Positions 19,319 through 31,519 of a stretch of DNA of 64,000 nt are shown piece by piece. The DNA lies in assembly GCA_946894095.1 (NCBI GenBank), contig OX335657.1:8680001-8744000 (forward strand), written 5' to 3'. The notes beneath the pieces were generated by a model, which saw nothing but the letters and a program-made list of their open reading frames with translations, searched no databases and was not told the origin of the DNA. Numbering within the stretch: the first letter of the stretch is position 1; each line of letters starts with the position of its first letter. The stretch is from Incurvaria masculella. Taxonomy: Eukaryota > Arthropoda > Insecta > Lepidoptera > Incurvariidae. Made by a program: the position numbers and the translations under genes.

Positions 19319-20137
19319 AGCCGGTAGTCTAAGTTGTCACCTAAATTGGCGTTACGGCAAACCGATCGACTGGCGTTTTCTCCAAACTCCATACAAGTTT
19401 TTACTAGATATTCTGTGGTTTTACTTCTTCAAGCTGTCAAAGTCAAACGCGGAATTCCGATTTGTATGAAAACGCGGAGTGGACGTAAACCGCAACGTCG
19501 ACGTATTTACGGCAACGTTGAGTAAGCTGTCAAATCAAGCTAAGACTCGCAAATGTTAGTTCGCTTAAGGCGCTAGGACTAGCCAACTACTCGCGCCATA
19601 CAAATACACCTTTTAACAAATGTAATAATATGTAGTGAAACGCTTCAGCACATCCAAATAGAACTCCAGACTGATAATGGATTGTTAATATTTTTTGATT
19701 CCATCATTTATTTAAATAATAATAAAAAAGTTCATTTTTCTCATTAGAAATCTGAAAGTAATTCTATTTTTAGATATAAGCAAAAACAGCATATATGCAT
19801 AAACAAAAAATTCCATTTGCTTTTAGATTTCTACATTTAGTCAAAAAAGTTCGGAAATGGACACAGTTTCCGCAATTAATTTTGTATAGAAAAAGGAAAC
19901 ATACATTAACGAAAATAGGTTGATTCCTAGACAAGGAATCATATATTGTAAGAATGACACTTCTAATCGTCAGACTTAGTTAGTTAACTTGGGGTGCCTC
20001 GTCTAACTTTGCGATTTGGCTAGTACCAGGGCCTTAACGCCCGCTGCGCGCGCTCTTAGATTTCTCCATACATTTGAAAACGCCAGTCGATCGGTTTGCC
20101 GTAACGCCAATTTAGGTGACAACTGAGACTACCGGCG
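19319..20137. mobile_element. Inverted-repeat element (family C), copy 2, interrupted
   Basis: The ends GCCGGTAGTCTAAGTTGTC and GACAACTGAGACTACCGGC are inverted. The same internal blocks as copy 1 are present, including GATCGACTGGCGTTTTC. A 465-bp TTAA MITE sits inside it (19569-20033). Confidence 0.65.
19569..20033. mobile_element. TTAA MITE, family A, copy 1
   Basis: Ends are GGCGCTAGGACTAGCCAAC and the inverted GGCTAGTACCAGGGCC, with TTAA on both sides (19565-19568 and 20034-20037). It has no ORF. Inserted into family C copy 2. Confidence 0.75.
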
Positions 20138-20157
20138 ATCGCAATGGGGAGGACGGC

Positions 20158-20292
20158 TGCCAAACTTGGCGCCACCAGATGGCGGCGGATATGAAACTGT
20201 GCCACAGTTTCGAAAACATCCTGAAACATAACCTCTACGTGCAGTCTTGGCACAGTTTTATTTGGCGCCATCTGGTGGTAAAACTTTGCGCC
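20158..20292. repeat. Imperfect inverted repeat
   Basis: TTGGCGCCACCAGATGGCG pairs with CGCCATCTGGTGG, and AAACTGTGCCA with TGGCACAGTTT. Probably a small noncoding transposon remnant next to family C copy 2. Confidence 0.45.
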
Positions 20293-20401
20293 GTGCACCA
20301 CATTCGTTGCTGTTTTGTAAGTAACGTATTGTTTGCACCACCTGTCAAGATGCATAACTTTCCTGGAACCACAATCCTACTCCCATGGCGATTAACCGGT
20401 C

Positions 20402-20650
20402 TTGGAAGCGTTACACACTGGACGCTTATACATATGCCACATGAATATAAGTTTAAATACTAACTATGATCACTGTAGCACCTCCGAGTGCATCCAAGTG
20501 ACAATTCGGAGCATGGTCTGCATTGGACTAATCAGAGTGTCTCGTTCGCACACCCACACGATCTCCAACGCTCTGAGCAAGCTGGTGGAGATGCATGACG
20601 CAACTGGCGGGCACGACCTCCCATATCGATTAGCCAAATTAAAGACCTAG
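20402..20650 (+). other. Unidentified open frame
   Basis: A GC-balanced stretch reading SECIQVTIRSMVCIGLIRV, then SNALSKLVEMHDATGGHDLP, to a stop. A weak acceptor CACTGTAG precedes it at about 20478. I do not recognise it. It could be a terminal exon or an old transposon piece. Confidence 0.15.
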
Positions 20651-21727
20651 GTCACGCGAACCACGACTCGGGCTAGCCAGACCCGACTACTTGGTTATTT
20701 TGCGGCTGAAATGTTCAGATTTAATACTAAAGCTTGTCAGCCTAGAACCACCACCATTGGATTTTACCATGGTTTTTCAAATGTATTGTTTTTATTTGTA
20801 TGTGATGTAGAAGTAATCCCATCTGGAGGCTAACTCTTACGCTAATTAGTTTACATACGTAATACACACTCCTGAATCCTTACTCAATCATAAATACCTT
20901 CCGACCATTCTGGTGCAATTGATTGTTCGTTAGCCACATGGATGTTTCATTTTGTGCCACTCATTCCGTGTGGCGCTGCGATCGATTACCCGAATACCAA
21001 AGAAGTGTCCAGATGCATTCCTTTCCTGAGAACACTTCTGATTCATCAACTCTGAATTTCCAGAATTGGCCTCCTGTAGGGAATGTAGTTTCATCGGAAG
21101 TCCATGTGATGCAGCCATTAGGCGCAGAAAATTATGTTGCATGCGTGTTTGAGGATAAAAAACTAGATAAAAAAGTAATGTCGACCTTGAGAACGTATTA
21201 CACAACATCAATAACATGTATACATGCCGCTTAGCAGCTAGTGAGTTGAAGGTTTATCAATAAAATATTGAAATGAATAAACGCGATTTGAGCATCGCTT
21301 ATTGGCAGCAAAGTTGGTTGATTCTGCGAATCATTCACGGATTCCGGTTCATATTTGCCGAAACAACTTACCTTCACAATATTCAAATCGCAATTCTCAC
21401 ATATTACATTTTTTAATCAACCATATTTTTAGATCGACTAACCGGTCAGGTTACAAAATTATACTTATCGCAAATGTATTTCAAAGACTATAATAAAATG
21501 CTTTGAGCGACATTGAGAAACGATCATGCAACTTCAAATATAGTACCGAGTGGGATAATAAGATGCTATAAATCATCAATATATTGATAACCCGCAGATA
21601 ACCCAGATCGGCTGGCAATAAAATGGCAATGCATTGAGCTCACAAGTGGTCAGATGCGAATTGAATGAGCGGCCGGGAGATATGCGCAGGCGCACGCGCC
21701 TCAATACTGAAACTAAAGTCGGAGGAC

Positions 21728-22703
21728 CAGTGGCGTAAGAAATGGGGTGGCAGAGTGGGCAAAAGGGTCCCCGTCCGGAGGGGGCCCCCGGGTCGAGAGG
21801 GCCCACGAGCACAGGATCCTAATAATATTTACTTCTAACGAAGAGCTGAAATTTGCGAGGATGGACGTCTCCGGGATCCCGAAACGTGTTTAAAGTGAAC
21901 GTATTCTATCTTCATTAATCAACTGAGATTCCGTTTCCTTAGAATGAATAAAACTGTTGTAAAGGAGAATGGCCCTTGCTCCATACATTTTGGGCCCCTC
22001 AACATTTTTATGTCTATCTTCCAAATCAGTGTTATAATTTAGAAAATAATATATCTTTTCGACTTATGAATTTTGAAGACCAAATTCATTGCCAGTTTAA
22101 AGTTATTGCTAAAATGCGGTTTTGAGATTATGCATGTTTTAGAGACATCAGAGAGTTCAGCGTAGAGCAAAATTATCCAGTCCAAACGCAATAAAAATGG
22201 ACAGAGTTTAATGTCTCTTTGATATTTCATAAGGGATAATAATTTTACACACGTTTCTACACCTTCTTTCTCCCTTACCGGACGGAATGGGATGGAGCGG
22301 GCTACCCGAACACGTCTTGTGACAACGGAAATACTATGCGATGTTCTGTCCTTGTCTCATTCATATTGTTAGGAGGAAAAGAAGTAACTGTGAATGTTCG
22401 TTTGAATTATTAAGCGAGTAAACCGGCGGTGAAAAATGGGGATTCAGATTGTTTAAAATATGTTTCAATAATACATATAAATTATCGCATATATGTCAAT
22501 AAAAGACACGGATGATTTCAAAGGGGCCTGGATTTGGGCATTCTCCTTTCAGTATCTTGCAAACAGCCACATAAAAACATGTTATTGACGCCGATTTACA
22601 TGAAAATGGTTTAATTGAAAAACAACTATGTAAAACAGCTTCAAGTCGAGGGAGGGCCCCATCCTATTTTCCCACGGGCCGCAGCGGTATAGTTACGCCA
22701 CTG
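21728..22703. mobile_element. Non-autonomous element with CAGTGGCGTAA ends
   Basis: CAGTGGCGTAAG at left and GTTACGCCACTG at right are inverted, and GGGCCC/GTCCCCG-rich subterminal blocks also mirror. The ends resemble hAT elements. I could not find the expected 8-bp duplication, and there is no transposase frame. Confidence 0.5.
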
Positions 22704-23526
22704 CAAAGCATCTGAAGTGCCTGCAGCAGTTCAGTCGGGAAAGGGACATAATTGCGAAAGGCTGCTTGCTCCGCCCAAAATTGGAGGCTATATCTATAGT
22801 CGAGATTTACGATAATTTACGAGTAATTTTATAAGAGTATCTCTTTTGAAAACCACTTGGTCGATTCACTTTATTTTGTGTGTGTGACTTCAGCCATTCA
22901 AAATATTCGTCGAGAGGGTTTTGTTTGAAAGATTACAAATAACTCAAATGATTCAATTCTACATTGAAATCATATTTTTGCTGTCCCAGGATTCCCAAAC
23001 TTCAAAAATGCGAAAATATTTACAATATTTCATCAATATCCTCAGTGTTTGCATTGAAACGAAATCATATTCATTCACGCACGGATTATCTCATGTTTTA
23101 TATGTATACTTCTGTGATACCGCCCCCATTTGGCCTTCATCTTGCATGCCAATGTCAAATTCGGGCCTGTCTTGGTTATTTTTCTCATGTCCTTTTTGTT
23201 TTTGTTTAGTTTAATTTTTTATCTCTAACCTTGATTTTCTATTAAATAATTCTGCTGTTTAGAAAATAATAGTAGAATAGTAATGACAGTATGTAAATGA
23301 TTGTTCTGCAATATTTAAGTATATTGTGTTCATGTATGAAGTAATGGGGAGGCGTAGGCAAAGCTAATCGCAGATGGCGCCACAGTAGTTGGTACCCTTG
23401 ACATTTTGAGGTTATATGAACACAGACTACTTCTGCTTCGAATTTCGACTGCATTACTTTCTGAGATTCTTAATCTGTGGTGTTATATTATAATTTGGAC
23501 GAAAATATTGTAGGAGCCCACCTAAA

Positions 23527-25354
23527 ATGTATTCTACGTGGACTATACTGCAGTTAAAAGAAGAACTGCGTAAAAGAAAGGCTGCAACTACTGGGAAAAA
23601 AGGCGATCTTATTCTGCGGTAAGTGTATGACTGTAAACTTATTCAAAACAATAAAAAATAGGTACTTTTCTGAATAACCTGTTATCTTGGCTTTATTTAG
23701 GTCATTTACATCGCTGTTTTTGGAACAATCGCAGGTAGGTGCCTCTATTTAATAGAAGTTAGGTTAAATTATACTTGTGTGAAATTAAACTTTTAATTCT
23801 TAATTTAACGTTTTTATTTCAGATTAGCAGCATATGATGAAACATTCCGTAATGCAGCGCAATCGGGAGACAATGCAGATAATCAAATGATTACACCCCC
23901 GGGAGAATTGTACAAGGACATCAATGCTGATACAGCACTGCCTCCCCTCACAAAACACCTCATCCAAATGTTCACAGAACGGTAATAAAAAATTCTATTC
24001 AACCCATCCTGAGCTCTATTTATGTCGTGGAATCCTAGTGTCTGACGTGATACTCTTTACACATTGTATTTATTGATTTCATATCTATTATAGATTCCTG
24101 AAGAAGACCAGCAATGCATTACAGTTGTATGAAAGCCGGCACTTGCTCACGGCTCGCGCTGCTACAATAAACAATCACACGTACATCAAGACACAGTGCA
24201 AGGCGTCTATGAAGAAGGTGCTTTATGTTGTGGACGTAAAACTGAGAAATGGCTGCGGATCCATAGAGGAGACACACTGTGAATGTGCGGCAGGTAGTGG
24301 TACCGAAGCGCATTGCAAGCATGTGCTCGCTACGTTGTTCGGTGTCGAGCACATGGTGAGGGCTAAGTGCATGTTACTGCACCAAGTCTGCACGCAAAGG
24401 CTCATGACCTTCAAACAACCAACCAAACTATTCCATGCGTCACCAATCAAGTGCGAAGACTTACTTAGAAAAAGGAAAAGGGCCAACATCAATTACGACC
24501 CCATAAAAAATGCTGACATACCAGTAGGCTATACTGATTTTGTTAGAAATTTAATTATTAACTTCGGAGATACATCAGCACCTATAAAGCAGACATTTTA
24601 TCCTGCAAATACTTATGCGGTAGAGTGGGACCATTCCTTTTATTTAGGAAAGAGTGGTGAGGAGTACACTTTAGAAAGACTCTATTTGCAAAATGTACCC
24701 ATAAGCAAAATAATGGCGATAGAAGAAAGTACACGAGAACAGAAGCAGTGTAGGTTTTGGAAAGAACTACACGAGACGCATATATGCGCAAGTATTTATC
24801 ATACTATTTGCCATAGTAAAGATTCGACAAAACAACATCTCGCTGAAAAAATAATTTGTCCTATCGAGTTCTCGTCTAAGGCTACTGTGCACGGAAATGT
24901 TAACGAGCCATATGCCATTGCAAAATTTGAAGACATGTACTGTGTAGAAGTTAGGAAATGCGGTATATTTCTGTCAGAAACGCACCCCTTCCTAGGTGCT
25001 TCGCCAGATGGCTTATTCGGAGAACACGCAGTGGTAGAAGTTAAATGTCCATACAGTGCACGATTCCGGGAAATTAACCCGACTACTGTACCATATTTAA
25101 GTTTAATAAATGATGAACTAACGCTTAAAAAGAGCCACCCTTATTTTAGCCAAATTCAGGGGCAACTTTTCTGTACTGGCAGAAAATACTGCATTTTTAT
25201 AGTATTTACGTTGACTCATATTGTGACTGTACACATAGAGAGAGATAACCAATTTATTGAAGAAATGGTTGAAAAACTCAGCTCATTTTACAACAAATAT
25301 CTAAAAAACATCATTTTGGAAAAACACTCTTGCTTGTGTAAGGAAATTAGGTAG
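23527..25354 (+). CDS. SAP-SWIM-YqaJ nuclease of the ISL2EU transposon (3 exons)
   Basis: Exons are 23527-23618, 23823-23981 and 24094-25354, with GT-AG introns and phase 2 at both joins, giving 503 residues. Residues ~1-35 form a SAP-like DNA-binding helix pair (LQLKEELRKRKAATTGKKGD). A SWIM zinc finger follows (C146, C148, C158, H160; CECAAGSGTEAHCKH). The C-terminal third is a YqaJ/lambda-exonuclease-like fold: NEPYA (E355), GASPDG (D389), EVK (E399, K401) and YFSQIQGQ (~435-441). This is the metal-dependent PD-(D/E)xK active site, and all key residues are present. Enzymes of this fold resect DNA ends. In this transposon class the protein is a presumed accessory in transposition or repair of the donor site. 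The ATG at 23527 was chosen because it starts the SAP segment and joins in phase. Confidence 0.88.
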
Positions 25355-25401
25355 GTAATAAATAATAATATATAATATTTACATCAAATTTTTTTAATGT
25401 T

Positions 25402-27585
25402 TTATTTTACAATTCCTTCTCTAAAATTACAACACATGAAACAAACGAAAAATATTTTCGAGGCGATGGGGATATAGCTGTGGTCTAGCTCACTCTTTAA
25501 GATTTTATATGTTTTGGTAAGACCTATTAATCTTTCAATGTGGACACGTTTACTAGCAAGCTTTCTGTCATGTAAAACTGTCAGTCCTGGTAATTGATTT
25601 TTTCCTTTTAAAAATGCAGGCGTATTCACTTTAACATTTTTAGAAATAAAAATATCTTGTACATTAAAACCTCTGTCGGCTAGAATTGTATCTTCTTGTT
25701 CACACATAGATAATAAAGAGCTGCGCTCTATTGTTTGTCTGTCACTTGTTGACCCACCATAAGCAGGAGAGCAATATGAGAGCAATCCACCTGGTGTGGC
25801 CCCCACTAATACCTTTAAAGTGTTTGCATGTTTATAGTTACTCCATGTCGCCTGCTGAGCTAAAGTATTCTCTGGTTTCTGCACAACAAACTCTGTCCCA
25901 TCCAAAATAACACGCACAGTTTTATCACATTTCTTGAATGATTCAGGCATATAAAAATTTACTAAGCTTCTGTCCGGCCAAATGTCTAACTTGCTCCACA
26001 TTTGATAAATTAAGTTGACCCATGTTATAAATATGTTGGAAACCGTTGAAGCGGAAATATTAAAAAATCTACACAATTCAAATAATGTCTTGTTTTGACG
26101 TAGTTTCATCAAAGTGATGAAAAACTGGTCCATGTGTGAAACGTTTAAAACAGTGTGGGTATAATAATTAATTTTTGCAACCATTGGATGTAATGTAGAG
26201 TAAACTAATAAAAATTTTTCAAATGACTCAAACCCTGTGTAAAATAGTATTGCCGCACTATCATGTTGAAATCGTAATATAGAGCCATAAGTATGTTCTA
26301 CATCGATTTGAGTAGATTTATGCAACTTTTCTATGACATCAGTAGCACTTTTAATGTTATCTTCCATAATCATTTCAACTTGCACGTCTAAAGCAACGTC
26401 AGGAACATTTTCATTTGCTTGAAAAGTTGAGTTCATTGTCCGTAGTGTTTCTTGCATTTCTTTTTTATTGTGGCGGGCTTCATATCGCAAAGAACGTCTT
26501 GACTGATCTTCAGACTTCGAATAGGAGAAAATAGAGGGGATGGCGCCTTTCTTCAAAATTTTTCTTCCTAATTTAAGACCTGAAACAAGATAAAATAATA
26601 AAATAAAAGTACCTACATATATTACATTGAAACGCTCGGTCCGCAGAGCTGACGCCAAGGAGTTCCTAAGAAGCTTTCCTAGGAAGCTTTTAGTCGACGA
26701 ACCAGCCTTCAATGAGTCAGCCTTGCCATCCTGCGGGGAAACGCAGCTAGCGTTCTAGGGACGTTTGGTATACAAACATTTAAAAAATTATACAACTTTT
26801 ATTATTAATTTTTTTTTCTTGTTTCCAATAAATAAAAACCAAGCTATTTATACATTAAAACGAGGTATAGATCGAAAAAGACATGTTTCGATGGTACAGG
26901 GGCAGTCGCCAATAGTCATCTCCATATATTTACATTTTCGTTGTTGGGTACATCTGTTACCTCTTTTCGCTCAGCTGTGCTACCACGAAAGAATAAATAA
27001 AAAGTCCCTGACCGAGCTTATTCAGAAAAAGTAGTTTTTCTATATTCACTCCCGCTATTTAGGGACTTTTTCACTACTCCCTCAGTCAAAATTGTTTGAT
27101 AGTAAACCCCAGGAACCTCATCCTATATTGATGCCAGGAACCTCATCCTATATGTCAGAGATTGTTTAAGTTAACTGTAGCGAAATAGGTAAGTACCTAC
27201 ATGAAAATAAGGTGCATAAAAGGCGTGACTGATCTAGTGATAAGAATGATACATTGTTGAGTAAAGACAGGTTGAAATATTACTAAACAGAGAGCAAGTG
27301 GTTTTTGGGTTAGGTTACCAATAGTAAATTTAAACTTACTAAACATTTTGTCTTTTATATGGCAATGAGATTTGTTAAGAAAGTATAGGTATTTTACTTA
27401 CCAGTGAACTTGCTTTCATCATAATAGTCGCTAGATTTGAAATGCTCTCGACATAACCTAGCTGTCGAACTCGGCACCCAATTTTTGCGTCGTATTGCTT
27501 TGATCCACGATCGCAGACACTTGGGATCAGTGGGAAAACGATGAATTCCGATGTTTACACAATTATATGCACAACAACGTGGCAT
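25402..27585 (-). CDS. THAP-DDE transposase of the ISL2EU transposon (2 exons)
   Basis: Exons are 27585-27402 and 26579-25402, joined in phase 1 (donor CTG|GTAAGT, acceptor TTGTTTCAG), giving 453 residues. Residues 1-80 form a THAP zinc finger (C4, C9, W27, C45, H48, then AIPSIF near residue 75), which would bind the element ends. A helix-turn-helix lies at ~218-249. The catalytic core is of the DDE_Tnp_4 type: D288 in ILDGTEF, D363 in ILADRGFN and E410 in VHIERLIG. The open frame continuing upstream of 26579 encodes a hydrophobic stretch that is intron read-through. The function is cut-and-paste transposition, presumably with the neighbouring nuclease. All three acidic residues are intact. 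Confidence 0.88.
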
Positions 27586-28042
27586 TTTCTTAGTTTTTAA
27601 TACAATATCCAGAACCAAACACGACAAGAACGTAAATTCCTTACAACTTTTGATTTTGACAGTACATGTCGGGTACCAGCGACTATGCGACATCTGACGG
27701 GAGCAATCGGCGCTTTTCCTCCCCATTGGTTCCAGTCGAGGCAGCAAGTGCGCCGCAGAAGAAACATCTCGTCTGAAATCTCTAGTTCAAAGAAATTTTA
27801 ATTGTGTCGGCGCCGACCGGTCCGAGTTCTGATCTAAATAACTGCAGCAGTGCATTCATTGACCTCACTTTCAAAAGATATAAATATAAATGAACAACAA
27901 ATCAAAACTGAAATAATCACTTCTGTAGAGATAAACACATCACGATTATCTGATAGCTTCACACTTTTGGCTAATATTAATAATGGACTAAATTAAAAAC
28001 GACAGTACTTGTTTGACAAGTTTGTAATGAGTTACAAAGTTG

Positions 28043-28430
28043 GAGTCAGCCTCAGTGGCCCAGTGGCGCGACACTTCGGCGATCGCTCTGTCCGCAACGC
28101 TGGGTCCGGTCTGGTCTTGGATGGGTGACCATTCGACCGTTGAGAGAGGCTGGCCGTGGTTCCGATTCCACGTTAAGCTGTAGGTCCCTTTCCTTACTTA
28201 CTAGGTAGTAGGGTTTTATCCCGCCCGGGTTGGTACCATCGCATTGGATGAACGATGGTCGAAGCGGCAATGAAAAATTGTCCGTGTTTTCCATCCAGTT
28301 CAATGTAGCCGTGCAATATAAGGAAGGTCCTGGCATGGCACCTAGTTCCCACGTGGTGTGTTGGGCTAATACCATGACAGAACTTGTGGTATTAGCCATC
28401 CATGTCCAGTCACATAAAAAAAGAACATAT
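28043..28430 (+). mobile_element. SINE with 5S-rRNA-like head
   Basis: The head contains TCTTGGATGGGTGACCATT, which resembles the internal promoter region of 5S rRNA (GGATGGGTGACC). It is followed by the same body found in the tRNA-headed copies (CCGCCCGGGTTGGTACCAT) and the tail GTATTAGCCATCCATGTC with an A-rich end. Confidence 0.75.
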
Positions 28431-28715
28431 TAGGCGTACTTAATTTCATTTCATTTATTTCATTTCATTTATTTAAACTTTTTGGTAGTCAAACTACACC
28501 AAGTTACGTCACAAAGATCCGCTTCACAGATCCGCACAAAGATCACCATAAAGTTCAGTAATAAATATGTACTGAAAGTGATGGTGGAGTGATTGTAAAT
28601 AATTATGAGGATAATATCTAATTTAAAGTGTAAATTTTAATTCATAACTTTACGGAAAAAGTTGAGCTGTCAAGATAATTATTAGAATGTGAGAAATGTT
28701 GTGAATCACAATTAA

Positions 28716-29257
28716 GGTGGCCCAACCCGGCGGCCTCAACTCATTTGCGGGCACGGTACAGAAACGTGCTGTTGCGCTCTGGGACCTACTCTGTTTCTAA
28801 GAATAAGACAGGCTCCGTGATGAGGAAGATGCTACCTGTCCACAAAAAAGACAATGTGCATGGAGTGTGATTTAGTAAGATTTACGAAAATGTTAATTTC
28901 AAAACGACTTATAGCTAAAAGTAAACCACGACCGCTGTAGTCAAAAATCTAACAAAAACCAAATAGATTATAAATCTTGATTAAATAGGCCATGTCTGAT
29001 GACTAATCTTTTTAAGATGTTCTTACTTTATCATTGCGTAATCCTCCTCCAAAGTTATTGTATAAAACGCGCGAAAAATCCGAACTTTCGAACGTTATAA
29101 CTTGGAAACCAAACACAATTTTACAATGCCAATGGTCATCAGACATCTACTTCAATGAAATAAAGTTATTTTGAGCAAAATTAAGAATCTCTGACAAGAA
29201 ATATAGGTGTGATCTTCTTTCCCCTTTTGTATGGGGAGATGAGCGGGTTGGGCCACC
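28716..29257. mobile_element. TTAA MITE, family B, copy 1
   Basis: Ends are GGTGGCCCAACCCGGCGG and the inverted CGGGTTGGGCCACC, flanked by TTAA (28712-28715 and 29258-29261). It is about 540 bp with no coding frame. Confidence 0.7.
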
Positions 29258-29261
29258 TTAA

Positions 29262-29733
29262 GGGCCTGGTACTAGCCAAATCGCAAAGTTAGACGAGGCA
29301 CCCCAAGTAAACTAACTAAGTCTGACGATTATAAGTGTCATCCTTACAATATATGATTCCTTGTCTAGGAATCGAATGATTTTCGTTAATGTATGTTTCC
29401 TTTTTCTATACAAAATACATTGCGGAAACGGTGTCCATTTCCGAACTTTTTTGACTAAATGTAGAAATCTAAAAGCAAATGGAATTTTTTGTTTATGCAT
29501 ATATGCTGTTTTTGCTTATATCTAGAAATCGAATGACTTTCAGATTTCTAATGAGAAAAATCAACTTTTTTTATTTTTATTATTATTTAAATAAATGATG
29601 GAATAAAAAAATATTAACAATCCATTATCAGTCTGGAGTTCTATTTGGATTTGCAGAAGCGTTTCACTACATATTATTACATTTGTTAAAAAGTGCATTT
29701 GTATGGCGCGAGTAGTTGGCTAGTCCTAGCGCC
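29262..29733. mobile_element. TTAA MITE, family A, copy 2
   Basis: The same sequence as copy 1 in opposite orientation. TTAA lies at 29258-29261 and 29734-29737. The left TTAA is also the right boundary of a family B MITE. Confidence 0.75.
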
Positions 29734-30834
29734 TTAATGTAGTTTTTCTTCTTTTCAAAAATAATAGCTTTCAATTTATAAAAATCCATAGTTTCCATGA
29801 AACATTTATGAACCAAATTGTAAGGAAATATTGATTAAAAATATAAGAAAATAATGACAGCCAGTGAGCATTACAAACAAGACAACGCGACATGCGTATA
29901 TAATTAACAAGGTGTTAAAGCGTCGCCTTCAATATTAATATTTACGAAAGACGGCAATTACCCGAAGCGTCAAAAGCCATTAGCCCAACCGAGGCGTGAC
30001 ATCGATCACCATAAAGTTACAAAATAATGCATCTCCCGGACGAGGATGCTATTCGGAGAAGAGGAGGAAAGGTTTCCTGTCGGCGACGACCATTTGGTTT
30101 TCGTTAGAATCTCGTAGCTGCGGTACCAGACTTTGCTCGGTCGTTGCTGGTTCTTGTATAACGATATGTTTTTGTTTTGCTGCGTGTGTTTATCGGCATG
30201 GTATTTCGCATGTTTCTCAATAACTGTTGTAACGTTGATTGTGTACACTAACTTGGTTATCATGCAAATACACAACTTAACTGCGATAGCCGACTCCGCT
30301 CGCGACAATCGGGCTGATTGATTTTTCCGGAAAATAAAGTAGCCGCAGGGCCGGCGCCAAGCAGGAGGGGCCGGGGGGGGGGGAAGATGACCCCCCTAGA
30401 GCTTCGTGTGCTCTTGAATGTACCTACAATTACATTGCTGGCGACGCCGCTGATCCTACATTAACGGTTTAGTAGTGTTGGCGTAATTAATTAAATAACA
30501 AATAAATTGAATCAAAACATTAATTTCAAGCGAGATTCCAAGGTTTCTTATTTTCTATTTACAATAGCAATGGTGACAGATACTTCGAGATACATTGTGA
30601 GAGAGTATCAGAATCCGAGACTAGCGTTTAGAGCCATTAATAAGGTCCCCTTCCTTACCTGAAGGTGTACCTATAAAGAGTAGAAGAAGCAGGTATTGTG
30701 GAGTTGCCCTAATTGATTGCGATGAGTTCGCAGGTTTCAGTGAAGTATCGGTGAATCGATTCAGTTATCTTCGGTAGGTACATTCGATATTGCTCTACTT
30801 TTTTCGCAGATATTAACAAGATTCTTGTTTTCAT

Positions 30835-30915
30835 GTGACTGGACATGGATGGCTAATGCCACATCCAACGTCATATTAGACTAACACACCGCATTCTCGA
30901 AGGAATTAGGTAGGT
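30835..30915 (-). mobile_element. SINE tail fragment
   Basis: It matches the 3' part of the SINE body: GGACATGGATGGCTAATGCC, then CACACCGCATTCTCGAAGG. Confidence 0.45.
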
Positions 30916-31249
30916 GTTCCCTAGCAAATTCATCAAATTTTACGCCGGTACGGAGCAAAAAATGTCAGGTCCTTTGTATAGTACAATTCATAGCAACAAT
31001 AATCGAAGAGCATGTATGAAAAGGTGCATAATTGTTGAAGAACCGAGAGAAATATGCTGTGATCAGTGGCTGTGATCGTACCGCATGAAGTTCTGTCATC
31101 ACCGCCTACCCCTCCGGGGAAACGGCGCGGCGGGATGTTATTGTGTAACCAAGATGTTTGCAATTTTGGTCACAAAACCTATACTTTGACGTATTTATTG
31201 AAAAACGTATTGGAATCCTAGACACATTTTGAAATAAGAAAATTAAACG

Positions 31250-31519
31250 ATATCCAAGTGCGAGTCGGACTCGCACACGAAAGGTTCCGTACCATAGTAC
31301 AAGATTTAACACAAAAAAACGTCCCTTTAATTTTTTTATTTTACCTATTTGTTGTTATAGCGGCAAAATAAATACACACTCTGTGAAAATTTCAACTGCC
31401 TACCTATTACGGTTCATGAGATACAGCCCTGTGACAGACGTACGGACGGACGGACGGGCGGACAGCGGAGGCTTAGTAATAGGGTTCCGTTTTCACCCTT
31501 TGGGTACGGAACCCTAAAA
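31250..31519 (+). mobile_element. Repeat family E (GGTTCCGTACC element), copy 1
   Basis: It opens with a hairpin GTGCGAGTCGGACTCGCAC, then GGTTCCGTACC. It ends GGGTACGGAACCCT, the inverse of that block. Copies occur at 49831 and 58600. Confidence 0.6.

Larger units (their letters stand above)
23346..27724. mobile_element. Complete ISL2EU-type DNA transposon, two genes
   Basis: The element runs from GGGGAGG to CCTCCCC and is flanked by AT on both sides (23344-23345 and 27725-27726). Subterminal inverted repeats of about 55 bp share CAGATG-CGC and TGGTACCC blocks. Inside are two convergent genes: a YqaJ-type nuclease on plus and a THAP-DDE transposase on minus, with only 47 bp between their stop codons. 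A transposase paired with a YqaJ nuclease, plus an AT target duplication, is the known signature of the ISL2EU (IS4EU) superfamily. Both genes are open with their catalytic residues present, so the copy looks complete and possibly active. Confidence 0.85.

Noticed and set aside
26580..26712. Hydrophobic N-terminus of the transposase
   Set aside because: The in-frame stretch upstream of 26579 follows an intron and lies before a strong acceptor. The THAP exon supplies the real N-terminus.
28080..28140. 5S rRNA gene
   Set aside because: Only the internal promoter-like part matches, and it is joined to a repeated SINE body.
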